Of a stretch of 64,000 nucleotides of DNA, positions 62,748 to 64,000 are shown in pieces; positions within the stretch are counted from its first letter, which is position 1, and every line of letters begins with the position of its first letter. The stretch is from Pseudanabaena sp. PCC 7367. GTDB lineage: Bacteria; Cyanobacteriota; Cyanobacteriia; Pseudanabaenales; Pseudanabaenaceae. The notes under the pieces are model-generated. The model searched no databases, was not told the origin of the DNA, and saw only the letters and a program-made list of their open reading frames with translations. A program made the position numbers and the translations under genes. The stretch is taken from the NCBI RefSeq assembly GCF_000317065.1, contig NC_019690.1:124001-188000 (forward strand). The letters are read 5' to 3'.

Positions 62748-64000
62748 TTAATAGTCTGCTAATTCTTTTAGTGGCAATATAATCACAAATTCTGTCCCCT
62801 TGCCCTGCTCTGAATTACAGGTCAGCTCGCCACCATGTTTTTCGGTCACAATTTGATAGCTAATTGATAAACCCAAGCCGGTGCCCTTGCCCACTTCCTT
62901 AGTGGTAAAGAAGGGATCGAACAATCGCGCCCTGGTCTTTTCTGGCATACCGGGGCCATTGTCAGCGAACCGAATTTCAAGCCGATCTGTATTTAAAACC
63001 TGGGTGGTGATGTTAATCTCACTGGATTTGAACGGTTGTCCTTGCGATCGTAAACCATAGTTCTCTTCTTCGATCGCATCGATCGCATTGGTGAGAATAT
63101 TCATAAACACCTGATTCAATTGCCCCGCATAGCAAGTCAGCGTTGGCAGATCGCCATAGGTGCGATTCACCTTAATTTCCGGGTGATCGGATTTGGCCTT
63201 CAAGCGATTTTGCAGAATCACCAGGGTGCTATCGATCCCTTCGTGGATATCCACATTTTTGATTTCCGCTTCATCCATCCGCGAAAAGTTACGCAGGGAT
63301 AGAACAATTTTCTGAATCCGATCGGCTCCCACCTTCATTGATGCGAGCAAGTTGGGCAGGTCTTCTTCAATGAAGTCCAATTCGATCGCTTCGATTTCAT
63401 CCTGAATCTCTGGCGCTGGGTTAGGATAATGCTGTTGGAACAGCTTTAGAACCCCTAGCAAATCCTGGGCATAGCGATCGGCATGAACCAGATTGCCATA
63501 GATAAAATTAACCGGATTATTGATTTCGTGGGCAACCCCCGCCACCAACTGTCCCAGGCTGGACATTTTCTCTGTTTGTACCAACTGCGATTGGGTGCGC
63601 TGGACTTCTTCAAGAGCTGCTTTTAATTCCGTTGCCTTTTGTTGCAAAGATGCTTCTACTTGCTTTTGGGCGGAAATATCGCGCACGATCGTAGAAAGAT
63701 ATTCTGGCTTGCCAGCGGCATTTTTGTGGGCAATGATCACCTGGGAAACGGGAATTTCGCGGCCATGATGAGTAATCAATCCCGATTCACCCTGCCAGAT
63801 GCCAGCCTCGATCGCGGTGGGGATGCCCTGTTCTAAGACGATTGGCTTCGCCCAGTCGGGAATATGCTCACTGAGTGGCTGACCCTCAATATTTAGATCG
63901 GCAGGAATTTCTAACATCCGATAGCCCGCCGCATTCATATAGAGCTGGTGGCCGGCCATATTGGCAATGCCGACAAAGTCTGAAGTGGCATCCAAAATCG
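62748..64000 (-). CDS. PAS-containing histidine kinase (5' end outside window)
   Basis: At least 417 residues; the frame runs off the right edge. PAS domain (FVGIANMAGHQLYMNAAGYRML), a PAC segment (STIVRDISAQKQVEAS), coiled coil, HisKA of the cyanobacterial type (GQLVAGVAHEINNPVNFIYGN, His within), and HATPase with NILTNAIDAIE, DNGPGMP and GKGTGLGLSISYQI. A soluble sensor kinase; the missing N-terminus may hold more PAS/GAF domains. Confidence 0.9.
   Translation of the reverse strand, partial: ILDATSDFVGIANMAGHQLYMNAAGYRMLEIPADLNIEGQPLSEHIPDWAKPIVLEQGIPTAIEAGIWQGESGLITHHGREIPVSQVIIAHKNAAGKPEYLSTIVRDISAQKQVEASLQQKATELKAALEEVQRTQSQLVQTEKMSSLGQLVAGVAHEINNPVNFIYGNLVHADRYAQDLLGVLKLFQQHYPNPAPEIQDEIEAIELDFIEEDLPNLLASMKVGADRIQKIVLSLRNFSRMDEAEIKNVDIHEGIDSTLVILQNRLKAKSDHPEIKVNRTYGDLPTLTCYAGQLNQVFMNILTNAIDAIEEENYGLRSQGQPFKSSEINITTQVLNTDRLEIRFADNGPGMPEKTRARLFDPFFTTKEVGKGTGLGLSISYQIVTEKHGGELTCNSEQGKGTEFVIILPLKELADY

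Overview
The window looks cyanobacterial. The octamer GCGATCGC (HIP1) recurs (for example 11231-11238, 14250-14257, 18128-18135), and many genes are cyanobacterial in type: a Rieske lipoprotein, a ChaN-like lipoprotein, 6-TM-sensor histidine kinases and a Wzm/Wzt polysaccharide exporter. A filamentous Pseudanabaena-like genome is a guess only. No tRNA, rRNA or CRISPR array was seen.

Layout. (1) 1-12.7 kb, element A: a mobilisation element with a traD-like gene, a candidate oriT, a MOBQ-type relaxase split by an in-frame TAG, ParDE modules, a ParA-like ATPase with a tail-anchored partner, a PadR regulator with a 6-TM sensor-like protein, a VirD4-like coupling protein, an XRE regulator and a winged-helix replication protein. 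(2) 12.77-16.54 kb: a complete Tn3-family transposon with 38-bp ends but no matching 5-bp target duplication. (3) 16.5-22 kb: a transposon-truncated PhcB-like methyltransferase gene, a 6-TM histidine kinase, a receiver protein, a toxin-antitoxin pair and a broken Abi gene. (4) 22-41.2 kb, element B: a second, related mobilisation element with a primase-like replication protein, antitoxins and toxin remnants, the same tail-anchored/ParA/coupling-protein trio, a VWA protein, PadR + 6-TM + alpha/beta hydrolase, an intact relaxase, oriT and traD. (5) 41.5-42.7 kb: an IS630-family element. (6) 42.7-64 kb: chromosome-like genes, including a LamG-like protein, the ChaN-like and Rieske lipoproteins, an AAA ATPase + DUF4276 pair (possible defence), a polysaccharide/glycan cluster (glycosyltransferases, Wzm/Wzt, sulfotransferase, methyltransferases) and an edge-truncated PAS histidine kinase.

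How it fits together. Elements A and B carry paralogous gene sets in different order and orientation. Both have traD-like and relaxase genes diverging from near-identical double-hairpin oriT candidates, and both have a PadR + 6-TM pair. The 6-TM fold also forms the sensor half of the histidine kinase at 17.5-18.9 kb, beside a PhcB-like methyltransferase. One hypothesis is that a membrane-sensed signal controls conjugation genes. No VirB-type channel genes are present, so each element either uses a transfer channel from elsewhere or continues outside the window.

The strongest unusual signals are the split relaxase, the matched oriT pair, a ~50-residue repeat shared by three mobilisation proteins, nested same-strand reading frames in both tail-anchored genes, long inverted-repeat elements next to small genes, and a Tn3 junction that looks like one end of a plasmid-chromosome cointegrate.
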